64,000 nt of DNA. Origin: Rhodoluna sp. GTDB lineage: Bacteria > Actinomycetota > Actinomycetes > Actinomycetales > Microbacteriaceae. The notes under the pieces are model-generated. The model was not told where the DNA came from. It worked only from the letters and a program-made list of their open reading frames with translations, and ran no database searches. The position numbers were made by a program, and so were the translations under genes. Location of the stretch: positions 62,001 to 126,000 of the forward strand of contig NZ_JAHEDV010000003.1 in assembly GCF_024641065.1 (NCBI RefSeq). Direction: 5' to 3'. Positions within the stretch are counted from its first letter, which is position 1; every line of letters starts with the position of its first letter. Below are positions 24,682 through 32,572 of this stretch, piece by piece.

Positions 24682-25818
24682 GTGACTTCATCTGCGCTTG
24701 AATTTATCCGAGGCGAATCGGTTGCTGAGGTAGCAGCCAAGGTTGCTGAAGCAAGGGCTGGCCAACGGGTGCCTTTGGTCGGTGATTCACGCTGGACCGA
24801 CGAGTATTGGCAAGGAGTTTGTGACACCTGGCGCGCAATGCCGTTGCCAGAGGGTGCAGCATGGGCCGCACTTAGCTCGGGAACCACCGGCAACCCGAGA
24901 CTAATTTTGCGCAGCGAAGAATCTTGGAGCGACTCTTTCGAGGCGCTCAACAAGTTGCTTCAGGCTTCAGCCTCGGATGTTTTTTACATCCCAGGGTCAC
25001 CGGCATCATCATTGGCCTTATTCACTTTTGCTCACGCTGCAGCTCTTAGAGCCAAGGTGGTGGGCGAAGATCAGCTGGCCTCAGCAACCATCTTTCATGG
25101 CACTCCTTCGCTATTTAGGTCAACACTTGCGAAGCTCTCTAACACTGAGTCTCCAAAGCTAAGGGTTGCCCTGATCGGCGGCGATTCACTTGATGATCAC
25201 ACGCGTGCACTTGCCGCAAAGCATTCGATTCGAGTCATCAGTTATTACGGTGCAGCCGAACTGTCATTCGTGGCAGTGGATGTCGATGGCGGCGGATTCA
25301 AACCCTTTGATGGTGTTGAACTGAAAATTATCGACAACCTACTCTGGGTGAAATCTCCATACTTGGCTCTCGGTTATCTTGGCGTTGGTGGTTCTCTGAA
25401 AGCGACCCCAGAGGGTTGGGCAACTGTCGGTGACCTAGCCAGTTTTGAAAACGGCTACCTGAAAATTCATGGACGTGCCGACTGTGCGATTCAAACGGCT
25501 GCTGTAACAGTGGTGCCCGAAGATGTTGAGCAGGCTTTGCAAAACCTTGAGGTAGTGAAGCAAGTGGTGGTGTTCGGTCTGCCAAACGAGTCAATTGGCA
25601 ATTTGGTAGCTGCGGTTTTGGTCTTCGACGAAAAATTCGATGCTGACCTACGATCACTTTTGGCCGTTGAGGCTCAAGCGGCAAAATTGCTCTCGCCAAC
25701 GCATCGCCCTAGAGTTTGGTTTGTAGCCGAATCTGTGCCTGTAACCATTAGTTCAAAGCCGGCTCGCAAACTTATTCAAGCCGCCGCTATAGCTGGGGAG
25801 TATCGCAAACTTGTCTAA
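24682..25818 (+). CDS. AMP-binding acyl ligase of the biotin locus (YhfT-like)
   Basis: A 378-residue adenylate-forming enzyme. The ATP loop is SSGTTGNPRL (~64-73), then SYYGAAELSF (~190, motif A5), GWATVGDLASFENGYLKIHGR (~250) and a C-terminal region ending SSKPARKLIQ with the catalytic Lys. It is short because the N-terminal lobe is reduced. The GTG start immediately follows the bioY stop. The order bioY - AMP ligase - thiolase equals yhfU-yhfT-yhfS of Bacillus subtilis, a BirA/biotin-regulated operon. It may activate a fatty or dicarboxylic acid related to the biotin precursor; the substrate is unproven. Confidence 0.85.
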   Translation: MTSSALEFIRGESVAEVAAKVAEARAGQRVPLVGDSRWTDEYWQGVCDTWRAMPLPEGAAWAALSSGTTGNPRLILRSEESWSDSFEALNKLLQASASDVFYIPGSPASSLALFTFAHAAALRAKVVGEDQLASATIFHGTPSLFRSTLAKLSNTESPKLRVALIGGDSLDDHTRALAAKHSIRVISYYGAAELSFVAVDVDGGGFKPFDGVELKIIDNLLWVKSPYLALGYLGVGGSLKATPEGWATVGDLASFENGYLKIHGRADCAIQTAAVTVVPEDVEQALQNLEVVKQVVVFGLPNESIGNLVAAVLVFDEKFDADLRSLLAVEAQAAKLLSPTHRPRVWFVAESVPVTISSKPARKLIQAAAIAGEYRKLV

Positions 25819-27001
25819 CTCACAGCCACCCACTCGAGTCAACGCCTCAACACCAGTTGTGGTTGCCGTGGCCAGAACGCCATTCACCACTCGCGGGGCC
25901 CAGTTCGCTAATATCGGCGCCGAAAAATTGGCCGGTGTCGCGATTGCTGCTGTTGCTGAACGAGCCCACAAGGCACTTGATGGCAAATCTGATCTCGAGA
26001 TTGACGGCGTATATCTAGGCAATTGCATGGGCCCCGGCGGAAACCTTGCTCGAGTCAGCACCCTGGCAGCCGGTCTGCCTGTTGAAACTCCAGCAATGAC
26101 TATTGACACTCAATGCGCAAGTGCTTTGACCGCCATCGTTGTTGCCGGTCAGTCGATTACCTCTGGCAACGCACAGCTTGTAATTGCTGGCGGTAGCGAA
26201 AGCGCATCAACTGCTCCGGTTCGCTCAATCGACGGCGTGCCATACGCGCGTGCTCCTTTTGCACCTGATGGATTCGATGACCCTGACATGGGCCCTGCTG
26301 CCCAAGCCTTGGCAATTCGAAACCAAATCACACGCACCGAACAAGATGCATATGCAATTCGAAGCCACCGGTTGGCTCTGGCCGCAGTCGAAGCCGGAGT
26401 CATTGACGCCGAACTTATTGCGGTTGGCGAGACCGAGACCGACAAGTCTTTGAGTGCCAACATCGGCCAAATGATCGGTCGTCTGAGCCCGCTTTATGTT
26501 GATTCAACCGAGGCAGAGTTTGCAGTTACGGGAGGCAACTCCAGCCGAAATTCTGATGGTGCCGTGGTTGTCGCGCTAACTTCTGAATCGAATCGAAACC
26601 AGGCGCCAGGCCTAGCTTTGATCGACTCGGTGACCCTCGGCAAGTCAACTGATTTGCCAGGCATTGGTCCGGTCGGCGCGGTACAGAAACTGCTTGCCCG
26701 CAACAATTTATCCATGGATGAAATCGAAGCATTCGAAATCGTCGAAGCCTTTGGCGCTCAGACCCTATCGGTATTGAAGGCTCTTGGTTTGGCTACTGAG
26801 AAAACTGTGGATGACCGCGTTTGCACACAGGGTGGATCACTCGCCTTCGGTCATCCGTGGGGTGCAAGCGGGGCGTTTGTTGTGACTCGATTGTTCTCGC
26901 GCTTGGTCAACGGAGGTTCGCCAGCCGGAAGCCTTGGTTTAGCAACCGTTGCGGTTGGCGGAGGCATGGGCGTGGCTGTTCTATTCGAGGTGGTTCGCTA
27001 G
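25811..27001 (+). CDS. thiolase-like protein of the biotin locus (YhfS-like), non-canonical active site
   Basis: A 396-residue thiolase fold. The nucleophilic Cys is present in IDTQCASALTAIV (~101), as is His in FGHPWGASGA (~347). Two other usual residues are changed: the NEAF motif reads VEAF (EIVEAFGAQ, ~315), and the second catalytic Cys of the CIGGGxG loop is Ala (TVAVGGGMG, ~382). The chemistry is therefore probably not ordinary acetyl-CoA acetyltransfer. It has a TTG start overlapping the ligase by 8 bases, and its stop overlaps bioM by one base. It belongs to the same yhfUTS-like operon. Confidence 0.85.
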   Translation: MSNSQPPTRVNASTPVVVAVARTPFTTRGAQFANIGAEKLAGVAIAAVAERAHKALDGKSDLEIDGVYLGNCMGPGGNLARVSTLAAGLPVETPAMTIDTQCASALTAIVVAGQSITSGNAQLVIAGGSESASTAPVRSIDGVPYARAPFAPDGFDDPDMGPAAQALAIRNQITRTEQDAYAIRSHRLALAAVEAGVIDAELIAVGETETDKSLSANIGQMIGRLSPLYVDSTEAEFAVTGGNSSRNSDGAVVVALTSESNRNQAPGLALIDSVTLGKSTDLPGIGPVGAVQKLLARNNLSMDEIEAFEIVEAFGAQTLSVLKALGLATEKTVDDRVCTQGGSLAFGHPWGASGAFVVTRLFSRLVNGGSPAGSLGLATVAVGGGMGVAVLFEVVR

Positions 27002-27684
27002 TGGGTTCAATCACTCTCAAAGACGTCGAAGTTCAGTTTGATGGCAAGACTGTTTTAGCCATCGATGATCTATCGCTCACCGCCAACACAATCGCAGTAA
27101 TCGGTGCGAATGGCTCCGGAAAGTCAACTTTTGCTCGCCTGCTAAATGGCCTGGCTAAACCAAGCACCGGGCAAGTTCTGGTTAATGAAATAGATGTTGT
27201 TACCGAACCCAAGCGAGCAGTCAGCCAAGCGGGTTTTATTTTTTCAAACCCCGATGTTCAGATTGTCATGCCAACGCTCATTGAAGATGTTGAATTTTCG
27301 CTTCGGTCGGTCGGCCTCAGTAAAGCTGAACAAAATGCGCAAGCTATGGCAGCGCTCGATGCGGTCGGTCTAAAGCACCTGGCCGATGCTCCCGCGCAGT
27401 CGCTTTCGAGTGGGCAAAAACAGCTGCTAGCCATAGCGGCCATCACTGTTCGAAAACCGAGTTTGGTGATTGCCGACGAACCCACCGCTTTGCTTGACCT
27501 CGGCAATGCCAAGCAAATAGCCCAGCTCTTGTTGTCCCCGGTTGCCGACCAGGTTGTGTTGGTGACCCACGACATGAAATTGGCTGGCTTGTGTGAGGTG
27601 GCTGTTCATTTCGATCAAGGTCGTTTAGTTTCGGTGGGTGCGCCGAAAGATGTAATTGCGCGATACGAAAAGATGTTTGCGTGA
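27001..27684 (+). CDS. bioM: ECF biotin transporter ATPase component
   Basis: A 227-residue ABC ATPase of the ECF (EcfA) class. It shows Walker A GANGSGKST (~36), the Q-loop segment GFIFSNPDVQIVMPT (~77), signature LSSGQKQ (~134), Walker B LVIADEPT (~157) and the switch His in LVTHDMK. A GTG start at 27001 overlaps the thiolase stop; the open frame extends upstream to 26821 but that part is out-of-frame thiolase sequence. It ends in a GTGA overlap with bioN. It powers BioY; it could in principle also be shared with other S components. Confidence 0.92.
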   Translation: MGSITLKDVEVQFDGKTVLAIDDLSLTANTIAVIGANGSGKSTFARLLNGLAKPSTGQVLVNEIDVVTEPKRAVSQAGFIFSNPDVQIVMPTLIEDVEFSLRSVGLSKAEQNAQAMAALDAVGLKHLADAPAQSLSSGQKQLLAIAAITVRKPSLVIADEPTALLDLGNAKQIAQLLLSPVADQVVLVTHDMKLAGLCEVAVHFDQGRLVSVGAPKDVIARYEKMFA

Positions 27685-28280
27685 TCTCGCTTTATCGACC
27701 AGGCAATTCTTGGTTGCATCGAGCCCCGGTGGCAATAAAGTTTGCCGCTCTAGTTTTGGGCTTGCTGGCCATTTCGATTTTTGCCAAGGATGTCACCTCG
27801 GTTTTGAGCATTCTGCTGTTTGCGATTCTCAGCTTTACCCTCATCGGAACAAACGCTAAACAGATTTTCTCGATGCTTTGGAGCCTAAAGCTTGTGGTCT
27901 TGCTGGTTCTGTTGCCTCAGCTGTTGTTCATGGATTGGTCGCTGGCCCTAGTGAACGTCACCCGACTTGTTGCCTGTATTTTGTTTGCTATGTTGTTCAC
28001 CTCAACGACAAGAAACCAAGAAATTCTCGAACTGGTTGAACTGCTTGCGAAGCCACTCAAAGCGTTGGGTATTCGCCCGAACACAATTGCTTTGCTCGTG
28101 GCAATGGCTCTGAACTCCATTGCACTTCTAAACAAGTTCGTCGCCGATATTCGCGAAGCTCAACTTGCCCGTGGAATGAAGCCAAAACTGCATCTGCTCG
28201 TGTTGCCGGTTTTGGTGCTTTCACTAAAGCACGCCGATGACCATGCCGAAGCTCTCTTGGCTAGAGGCGTAGAGGTTTAG
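27681..28280 (+). CDS. bioN: ECF biotin transporter membrane (T) component
   Basis: A 199-residue T unit with ~4-5 helices. The start ISLYRPGNSWLHRAPVAIKF and the Ala-Arg-Gly coupling motifs in the late part (AQLARGMKPK ~160 and EALLARGVEV at the end), which bind the ATPase, identify EcfT/BioN. GTG start overlaps bioM. It completes bioY-bioM-bioN and is the last gene of the operon; a 7-bp inverted repeat follows. Confidence 0.92.
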   Translation: MISLYRPGNSWLHRAPVAIKFAALVLGLLAISIFAKDVTSVLSILLFAILSFTLIGTNAKQIFSMLWSLKLVVLLVLLPQLLFMDWSLALVNVTRLVACILFAMLFTSTTRNQEILELVELLAKPLKALGIRPNTIALLVAMALNSIALLNKFVADIREAQLARGMKPKLHLLVLPVLVLSLKHADDHAEALLARGVEV

Positions 28281-28290
28281 GCGAAACACC

Positions 28291-28310
28291 AAGAGCCCTA
28301 AACGGCTCTT
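28291..28310. terminator. weak bidirectional terminator after bioN and DUF2200
   Basis: AAGAGCC and GGCTCTT pair around CTAAAC at the convergent gene ends. There is no clear T-tract. Confidence 0.4.
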
Positions 28311-28642
28311 AGAACCTTCTCCATCGGCCGGCCTTTATAGAGGTCGTCGACAAGCTTGTCGAGATAGCGAATTTTCTGCATCAGGGGATCTTCAATTTCT
28401 TCGATGCGCACGCCGCAAATCATCCCAGTGATTTTGATTGCGTCAGGATTGATGGCTGCCTGAGCAAAGAACTCTTCGAGCGTCACATTTGTGTCGATTA
28501 GGTCTTGAAGTTTCGAGTCTGAAAAGCCAGTCAGCCAGGTGATTACTTCGCGAAGCTCAGCAATGGTTCGACCCTTGCGTTCAACTTTGGTCACATAAAG
28601 CGGATAGATTCGCGAGAATGCCATTGAGTAAATCTTGTGCAT
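28298..28642 (-). CDS. DUF2200 family protein
   Basis: A 114-residue conserved protein of unknown function. The start HKIYSMAFSRIYPLYVTKVE followed by KGRTIAELREVITWLTGF is the DUF2200 signature. It has no membrane segment or signal peptide. It is convergent with bioN and divergent from the tocopherol-cyclase-like gene, and both of the divergent genes have leaderless promoters in their 39-base gap. Context gives no role. Confidence 0.88.
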   Translation of the reverse strand: MHKIYSMAFSRIYPLYVTKVERKGRTIAELREVITWLTGFSDSKLQDLIDTNVTLEEFFAQAAINPDAIKITGMICGVRIEEIEDPLMQKIRYLDKLVDDLYKGRPMEKVLRAV

Positions 28643-28648
28643 GGGTTC

Positions 28649-28654
28649 ACTCTA
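28649..28654 (-). promoter_or_regulatory. leaderless -10 element for the DUF2200 gene
   Basis: Minus strand TAGAGT, 6 bases, ATG at 28642. The same hexamer serves the divergent gene. Confidence 0.55.
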
Positions 28655-28669
28655 GAACAGCAATGGTCG

Positions 28670-28675
28670 TAGAGT
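28670..28675 (+). promoter_or_regulatory. leaderless -10 element for the tocopherol-cyclase-like gene
   Basis: TAGAGT, 6 bases, ATG at 28682. Confidence 0.6.
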
Positions 28676-28681
28676 TCAAAC

Positions 28682-29683
28682 ATGCAGTCACCGGCCGCTT
28701 TCATTCGTGGGGTAAAACACCCAGAGGCTTTTCACGGCCAAGGCAAGACCACCAACTTCTTTGAAGGTTGGTACATCAAAATCGTTAGCGCCGATAAATC
28801 TCAGCGGTGGGCAGTTATTCCGGGAATCTTTAGAGGCCTAAAAACGGGTGACGGGAGTTCCTCTGATCAGGCGTTTGTGCAGGTGCTTGACGGCCAAACG
28901 GGTCGCTCGTGGTTTCACGAGTTTGCCGTCGAAGATTTCAAAGCCGACACCAAAAGTTTTGATGTCACAGTCGGTGAGAACCACTTCAGTTCTAGAGGGG
29001 TGAAGCTCGACCTGCCGCAGCTAAAGGGCGAGCTGACTTATTCATCTGAGGTCGACCCTTGGCCAGTAACTTTCGCTTCGCCAGGAATCATGGGTTGGTA
29101 TGGGTTGGTGCCGTTCATGGAGTGCTTTCACGGAATCGTTTCATTCGGTCATTCGCTCGAGGGACGCCTCGACATAGAGGGAACAGAACACGATTTTGCA
29201 GGTGGCCGAGGATACATCGAGAAAGACTGGGGTCAGAATTTTCCGGCTGGTTATGTGTGGCTGCAAAGCAACCATTTTGAAGCCGAACCTGAGGCTTCGC
29301 TCGTTGCATCGGTCGCAATCATCCCTTGGCTTCGAAGCGCCTTTCGCGGTTTCATAATCGGGTTCAAGCACCACGGCAAACTTCACAAGTGGACAACCTA
29401 CAACAAGACAGTTGAGCAGCAACTGACAATCGACGACAGCCATATCAGATGGAGCCTTAGCGGCCCAGATGGTGTTTTAGAAATCAGAGCTGAACGAGCA
29501 TCGGGTGGATTGTTGCATGCTCCACTGAGAACCGAAATGCAAAAGCGGGTAGAAGAAACCATGCTTGCCAAAATCGAAGTCAAGCATTTCGACAAAAACG
29601 GCCAACTGGTCTTTTCGTCAATCGGTGATTGTGCCGCGATGGAAGTCTTTGGCGACCTGGAGCGTTTGCTGAATATTGACTAA
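28682..29683 (+). CDS. tocopherol cyclase-like protein
   Basis: A 333-residue protein of the tocopherol cyclase (VTE1-like) family. It has the N-terminal FFEGWYIKIV and the central GGRGYIEKDWGQNFPAGYVWLQ (as GGRGYIEKDWG at ~180), the best conserved part of the family. It lacks a signal peptide. In plants and cyanobacteria the enzyme closes the chromanol ring of vitamin E; heterotrophic bacterial relatives are uncharacterised, and no other tocopherol gene is here, so a different lipid or quinone substrate is likely. The stop overlaps the convergent DsbA-family stop. Confidence 0.85.
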   Translation: MQSPAAFIRGVKHPEAFHGQGKTTNFFEGWYIKIVSADKSQRWAVIPGIFRGLKTGDGSSSDQAFVQVLDGQTGRSWFHEFAVEDFKADTKSFDVTVGENHFSSRGVKLDLPQLKGELTYSSEVDPWPVTFASPGIMGWYGLVPFMECFHGIVSFGHSLEGRLDIEGTEHDFAGGRGYIEKDWGQNFPAGYVWLQSNHFEAEPEASLVASVAIIPWLRSAFRGFIIGFKHHGKLHKWTTYNKTVEQQLTIDDSHIRWSLSGPDGVLEIRAERASGGLLHAPLRTEMQKRVEETMLAKIEVKHFDKNGQLVFSSIGDCAAMEVFGDLERLLNID

Positions 29684-30339
29684 GCTCGGGCCTCAAGAAT
29701 CTGGTTGAAGGCCTTTACGAAAACATCAGGGTTCTGCGCACCTGAAACACCATATTTGCCATCGATAACAAAAAACGGAACGCCGCTGATGCCATAGGCC
29801 TGCGCCTGAGCGAGGTCGGCTTCGAAGGCTGGCAAAAACTCTTCAGATTCTAGAACGCGCAAAACCTCAGCACGATCTAGGCCTACATCAGAAGCTAGAT
29901 CTGCCAGCACTTCGGCGCGGCCAACATGCAATGCCTCCACAAAGTGAGCCGACATGATTCGTTCTTTCATCTCGACCTGTTTGCCCTGAGTTTTCGCATA
30001 TTGCAAAAGCTGGTGAGCCAGCACCGTGTTTGTCATGTGCATGTGCCCCATGTCGTAGTCGAGACCAACATCCTTGGCAATTGCAACCAAGCGCTCGGTC
30101 ATGGCAATTACTTGGTCGCGAGGCATGCCTTTGTGTTGGGCCAAGTAATCAGTCTGGCCACCCTCATAATCAACGGGCATGTCTGGGTTCAAAAGATAGC
30201 TGTGATACTCGACCTCGACTGGCGCAGTCGAATCTTGGCTAGAAAACTCGCGGATAGCGCTCTCGATTTTGCGCTTGCCGATGTAGCACCACGGGCAAGC
30301 CACGTCTGACCAAATGTCTACCTTGATTGGATTACTCAT
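29680..30339 (-). CDS. DsbA-family oxidoreductase, FrnE type
   Basis: A 219-residue cytoplasmic thioredoxin-fold protein. The active site is CPWC in DVACPWCYIGKRKIE (~17) and the cis-Pro loop is GISGVPFFVIDGKYGVSGAQ (~180-195). This is the FrnE/2-hydroxychromene-2-carboxylate-isomerase-like group with an inserted helical domain. There is no signal peptide. It overlaps the MFS gene by ATGA, so the two are coupled; TAGGCT-6-ATG also suggests an internal leaderless promoter. Confidence 0.9.
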   Translation of the reverse strand: MSNPIKVDIWSDVACPWCYIGKRKIESAIREFSSQDSTAPVEVEYHSYLLNPDMPVDYEGGQTDYLAQHKGMPRDQVIAMTERLVAIAKDVGLDYDMGHMHMTNTVLAHQLLQYAKTQGKQVEMKERIMSAHFVEALHVGRAEVLADLASDVGLDRAEVLRVLESEEFLPAFEADLAQAQAYGISGVPFFVIDGKYGVSGAQNPDVFVKAFNQILEARA

Positions 30340-31496
30340 TCCGTAAGCCTAAGTCGACTGCTTACTGACCAGATCCCTAGACCGATAAGGGCCAAAATAG
30401 CACCTATCCATTGGATGCCAGCCCAACCGAGTGTCGACCACAAGATCGCTGTGAGAGCGGAACCGAGAGCGGCACCAATGAAGTTCACAGTTACATAGCC
30501 AGCATTAATTCGGCTTCTTGCCTCCGGAAAAGACGAAATTAGCTTGGTTTGGTTGGTGACACCGATTGCCTGAAATGCGGCATCCATTACGAACAATTGG
30601 ATAGCCAGAAAAACCAGCGAAACCTCAGCAAACGATCCAATCACCATTGCGGCTGAGTTAGCTATCCATGCAATTTTGGTTGCGATTTCGGCTTTGCCTG
30701 AATCAATAAGGCGACCGGTATTTCGGGCACCGATTGCACCCACCAAACCAAATAGACCCCAGAGTCCGATTTCGGTGGTCGACATTTTGAACTGAGGCCC
30801 TGAAAGCAAGAAGGTTAACGAGGTCCAAACTGAACTAAAAATAAGCATCCCGATGCCGTTGCTAATCATCACACGCAGCACCCAGCGGTGTTTGGCAATG
30901 AGCGAGAAAATCCCTGCCACCAATCGGTGATATGCCACTTTGGGCTTTGTATCCAGCACCGGGATGCTTCGGTAGAGCGCGAAGGCCAACGCGAGGTTTG
31001 CCAAGCCGATAATGCCGAACGTTACCTGCCAGCTGGTTAGGTCGCTCAGGCCTCCGCTTATTGTTCGTGCTCCGAGAATTCCGATCAGAATTCCCGAAAC
31101 CACGAAACTCACGTTGCGCCCGCGGTGAGACTCGTCACTTAGTTCATTAGTCAATGGAATAAGAATTTGGCCTGAAATGGTTGTGAAGCCGACTAAAAAC
31201 AAAGCGATTATGAGAGTCAGGTAACTCGTGCTGGCACCTACCGCGATCTGGCCCAACCCGGCCAGCGTTACCATTACTGGCACAAAAATCTTTCGCGAAC
31301 GAACATCTCCAAGCGGTAATAGAAATACGATTCCTGACGCATAGCCAAGCTGAACCGCAGTGACTAGCCAACCGTTTTGGGAAGCAGTTGTGTTTAGGTC
31401 ATTTGAAATTTCGGCAAGCAGCGGCTGGATGAAATAGAGATTGCCAACGGCAAAACCTCCGGCAATTGCAAAGAGCAAAAGGGTTGATTTCTTCAC
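30336..31496 (-). CDS. MFS transporter, 12-helix
   Basis: A 386-residue transporter with 12 predicted helices. It starts GTG (KKSTLLLFAIAGGFAVGNLYFIQPLLAEIS) and has LPLGDVRSRKIFVP as motif A after helix 2. The pattern fits the YgaY/YnfM-like efflux group. Substrate unknown. It appears leaderless and is coupled to the DsbA-family gene. Confidence 0.88.
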   Translation of the reverse strand: MKKSTLLLFAIAGGFAVGNLYFIQPLLAEISNDLNTTASQNGWLVTAVQLGYASGIVFLLPLGDVRSRKIFVPVMVTLAGLGQIAVGASTSYLTLIIALFLVGFTTISGQILIPLTNELSDESHRGRNVSFVVSGILIGILGARTISGGLSDLTSWQVTFGIIGLANLALAFALYRSIPVLDTKPKVAYHRLVAGIFSLIAKHRWVLRVMISNGIGMLIFSSVWTSLTFLLSGPQFKMSTTEIGLWGLFGLVGAIGARNTGRLIDSGKAEIATKIAWIANSAAMVIGSFAEVSLVFLAIQLFVMDAAFQAIGVTNQTKLISSFPEARSRINAGYVTVNFIGAALGSALTAILWSTLGWAGIQWIGAILALIGLGIWSVSSRLRLTE

Positions 31497-31502
31497 TTGC
31501 TC

Positions 31503-31508
31503 AATCTA
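31503..31508 (-). promoter_or_regulatory. leaderless -10 element for the MFS gene
   Basis: Minus strand TAGATT, 6 bases, GTG at 31496. Confidence 0.55.
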
Positions 31509-31561
31509 TTTGAGCTCAAGGCACTTCGCCCGTCATTTGGCAGGCACCGCTGGTACCTGCT

Positions 31562-32080
31562 TCAGTCGGATACCCGAACTAAAACTTCGTTTCTTCTGAA
31601 TAGAGGCGGTGTCAGTGGCGGGTTATAAATTGCACTCGAAATTTCCCCAACGGGCTTGAGTCCAAATTTTGTTACCGCTGCTAGAAGCTCAACACTTTTG
31701 GCTTCGAAAATTTCCTGATTCCAGACTCCTCTATAGCGCAGGGCGGCAAAACGACCACCTTCAACTTTTCGAAGTTCGATACTTACATTTGCGGGAGTCG
31801 GGATGCCATCGGCGGCAACCTGCTTTGGAACCACAAACGAAACTTTCCATCCTTGCTCGCTGGGCACCTGTTGCACCGGAGATGTCATCGAGATTTTTTG
31901 CGCCGCAGAATTCTCGCCACTGATGTATCTAAATAGATTGTTGAACGCACGGTTCGATGCAATTCGAAGATCTGCCGTGGCACTTACGTCACACTCAGCA
32001 AGCCAATGTTCGTCATAGTCGCGCAGCTCTATGCCGAAGCCTGAACCGATCGCTCGGTATGCGGGTTTCTCAATAGCCAT
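31562..32080 (-). CDS. SOUL heme-binding family protein
   Basis: A 172-residue SOUL/HBP-fold protein. FGIELRDYDEHWLAECDV near the start, ALRYRGVWNQE (~120) and NPPLTPPLFRRNEV at the C-terminus are the family landmarks. The start at 32080 follows AGGAGG; a TTG at 32107 is less likely. The family binds heme or porphyrin; bacterial members are little studied. It is a single gene, divergent from the DUF1801 gene. Confidence 0.88.
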   Translation of the reverse strand: MAIEKPAYRAIGSGFGIELRDYDEHWLAECDVSATADLRIASNRAFNNLFRYISGENSAAQKISMTSPVQQVPSEQGWKVSFVVPKQVAADGIPTPANVSIELRKVEGGRFAALRYRGVWNQEIFEAKSVELLAAVTKFGLKPVGEISSAIYNPPLTPPLFRRNEVLVRVSD

Positions 32081-32102
32081 TCTTGCCTCCTGAGCGAAAC
32101 TA

Positions 32103-32108
32103 TACAAT
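32103..32108 (+). promoter_or_regulatory. leaderless -10 element for the DUF1801 gene
   Basis: TACAAT, 6 bases, ATG at 32115. Confidence 0.55.
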
Positions 32109-32114
32109 CGTCAC

Positions 32115-32465
32115 ATGTCTGCTGATGAAGTTACCGCCTACATTGAGGCACAGGATGAACCCAAACGCTCTACTCTTTTGGCAGTGCGTCAGAGCATCCT
32201 AGAAATTGAACCATCGCTTGAACAGGTAATTGCCTGGAATTCACCTCAGTTCAAATTCAAGGGCAAATATGCCGTGGGGCTATGTGCTTTTAAAAATCAC
32301 TTGACCTTCTCGCCGCAGAGCCCCGATGTAATGATCGAGCATGCCGCTGATCTGGCCGATTATGTGACTTCAAAAAGTTCATTCCAATTTGCGATTGACC
32401 AGCCCTTGCCAAAGACATTGCTGTCAAAGTTGCTAAAGGCGCGTTTGGCTGAACTCTCAAAGTAG
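32115..32465 (+). CDS. DUF1801 family protein
   Basis: A 116-residue protein of the YdhG/YjhG-like DUF1801 fold (related to the frataxin-like/Fe chaperone superfamily). Signatures are the N-terminal DEVTAYIEAQDEPKRSTLLAVRQSI, the central AWNSPQFKFKGKYAVGLCAFKNHLTFSP (as two strands around ~45-75) and the basic C-terminus. The molecular role is unknown. It appears leaderless. Confidence 0.85.
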   Translation: MSADEVTAYIEAQDEPKRSTLLAVRQSILEIEPSLEQVIAWNSPQFKFKGKYAVGLCAFKNHLTFSPQSPDVMIEHAADLADYVTSKSSFQFAIDQPLPKTLLSKLLKARLAELSK

Positions 32466-32572
32466 GGCTCAAAGGGGGTACTAGCGTCACCTGCTGAGGG
32501 CAACAAAAACCACATTTTCAAAACCAATCAAGCAATAGACTTTCGACACATTCTCGATTCGAAAGCTTTTCC

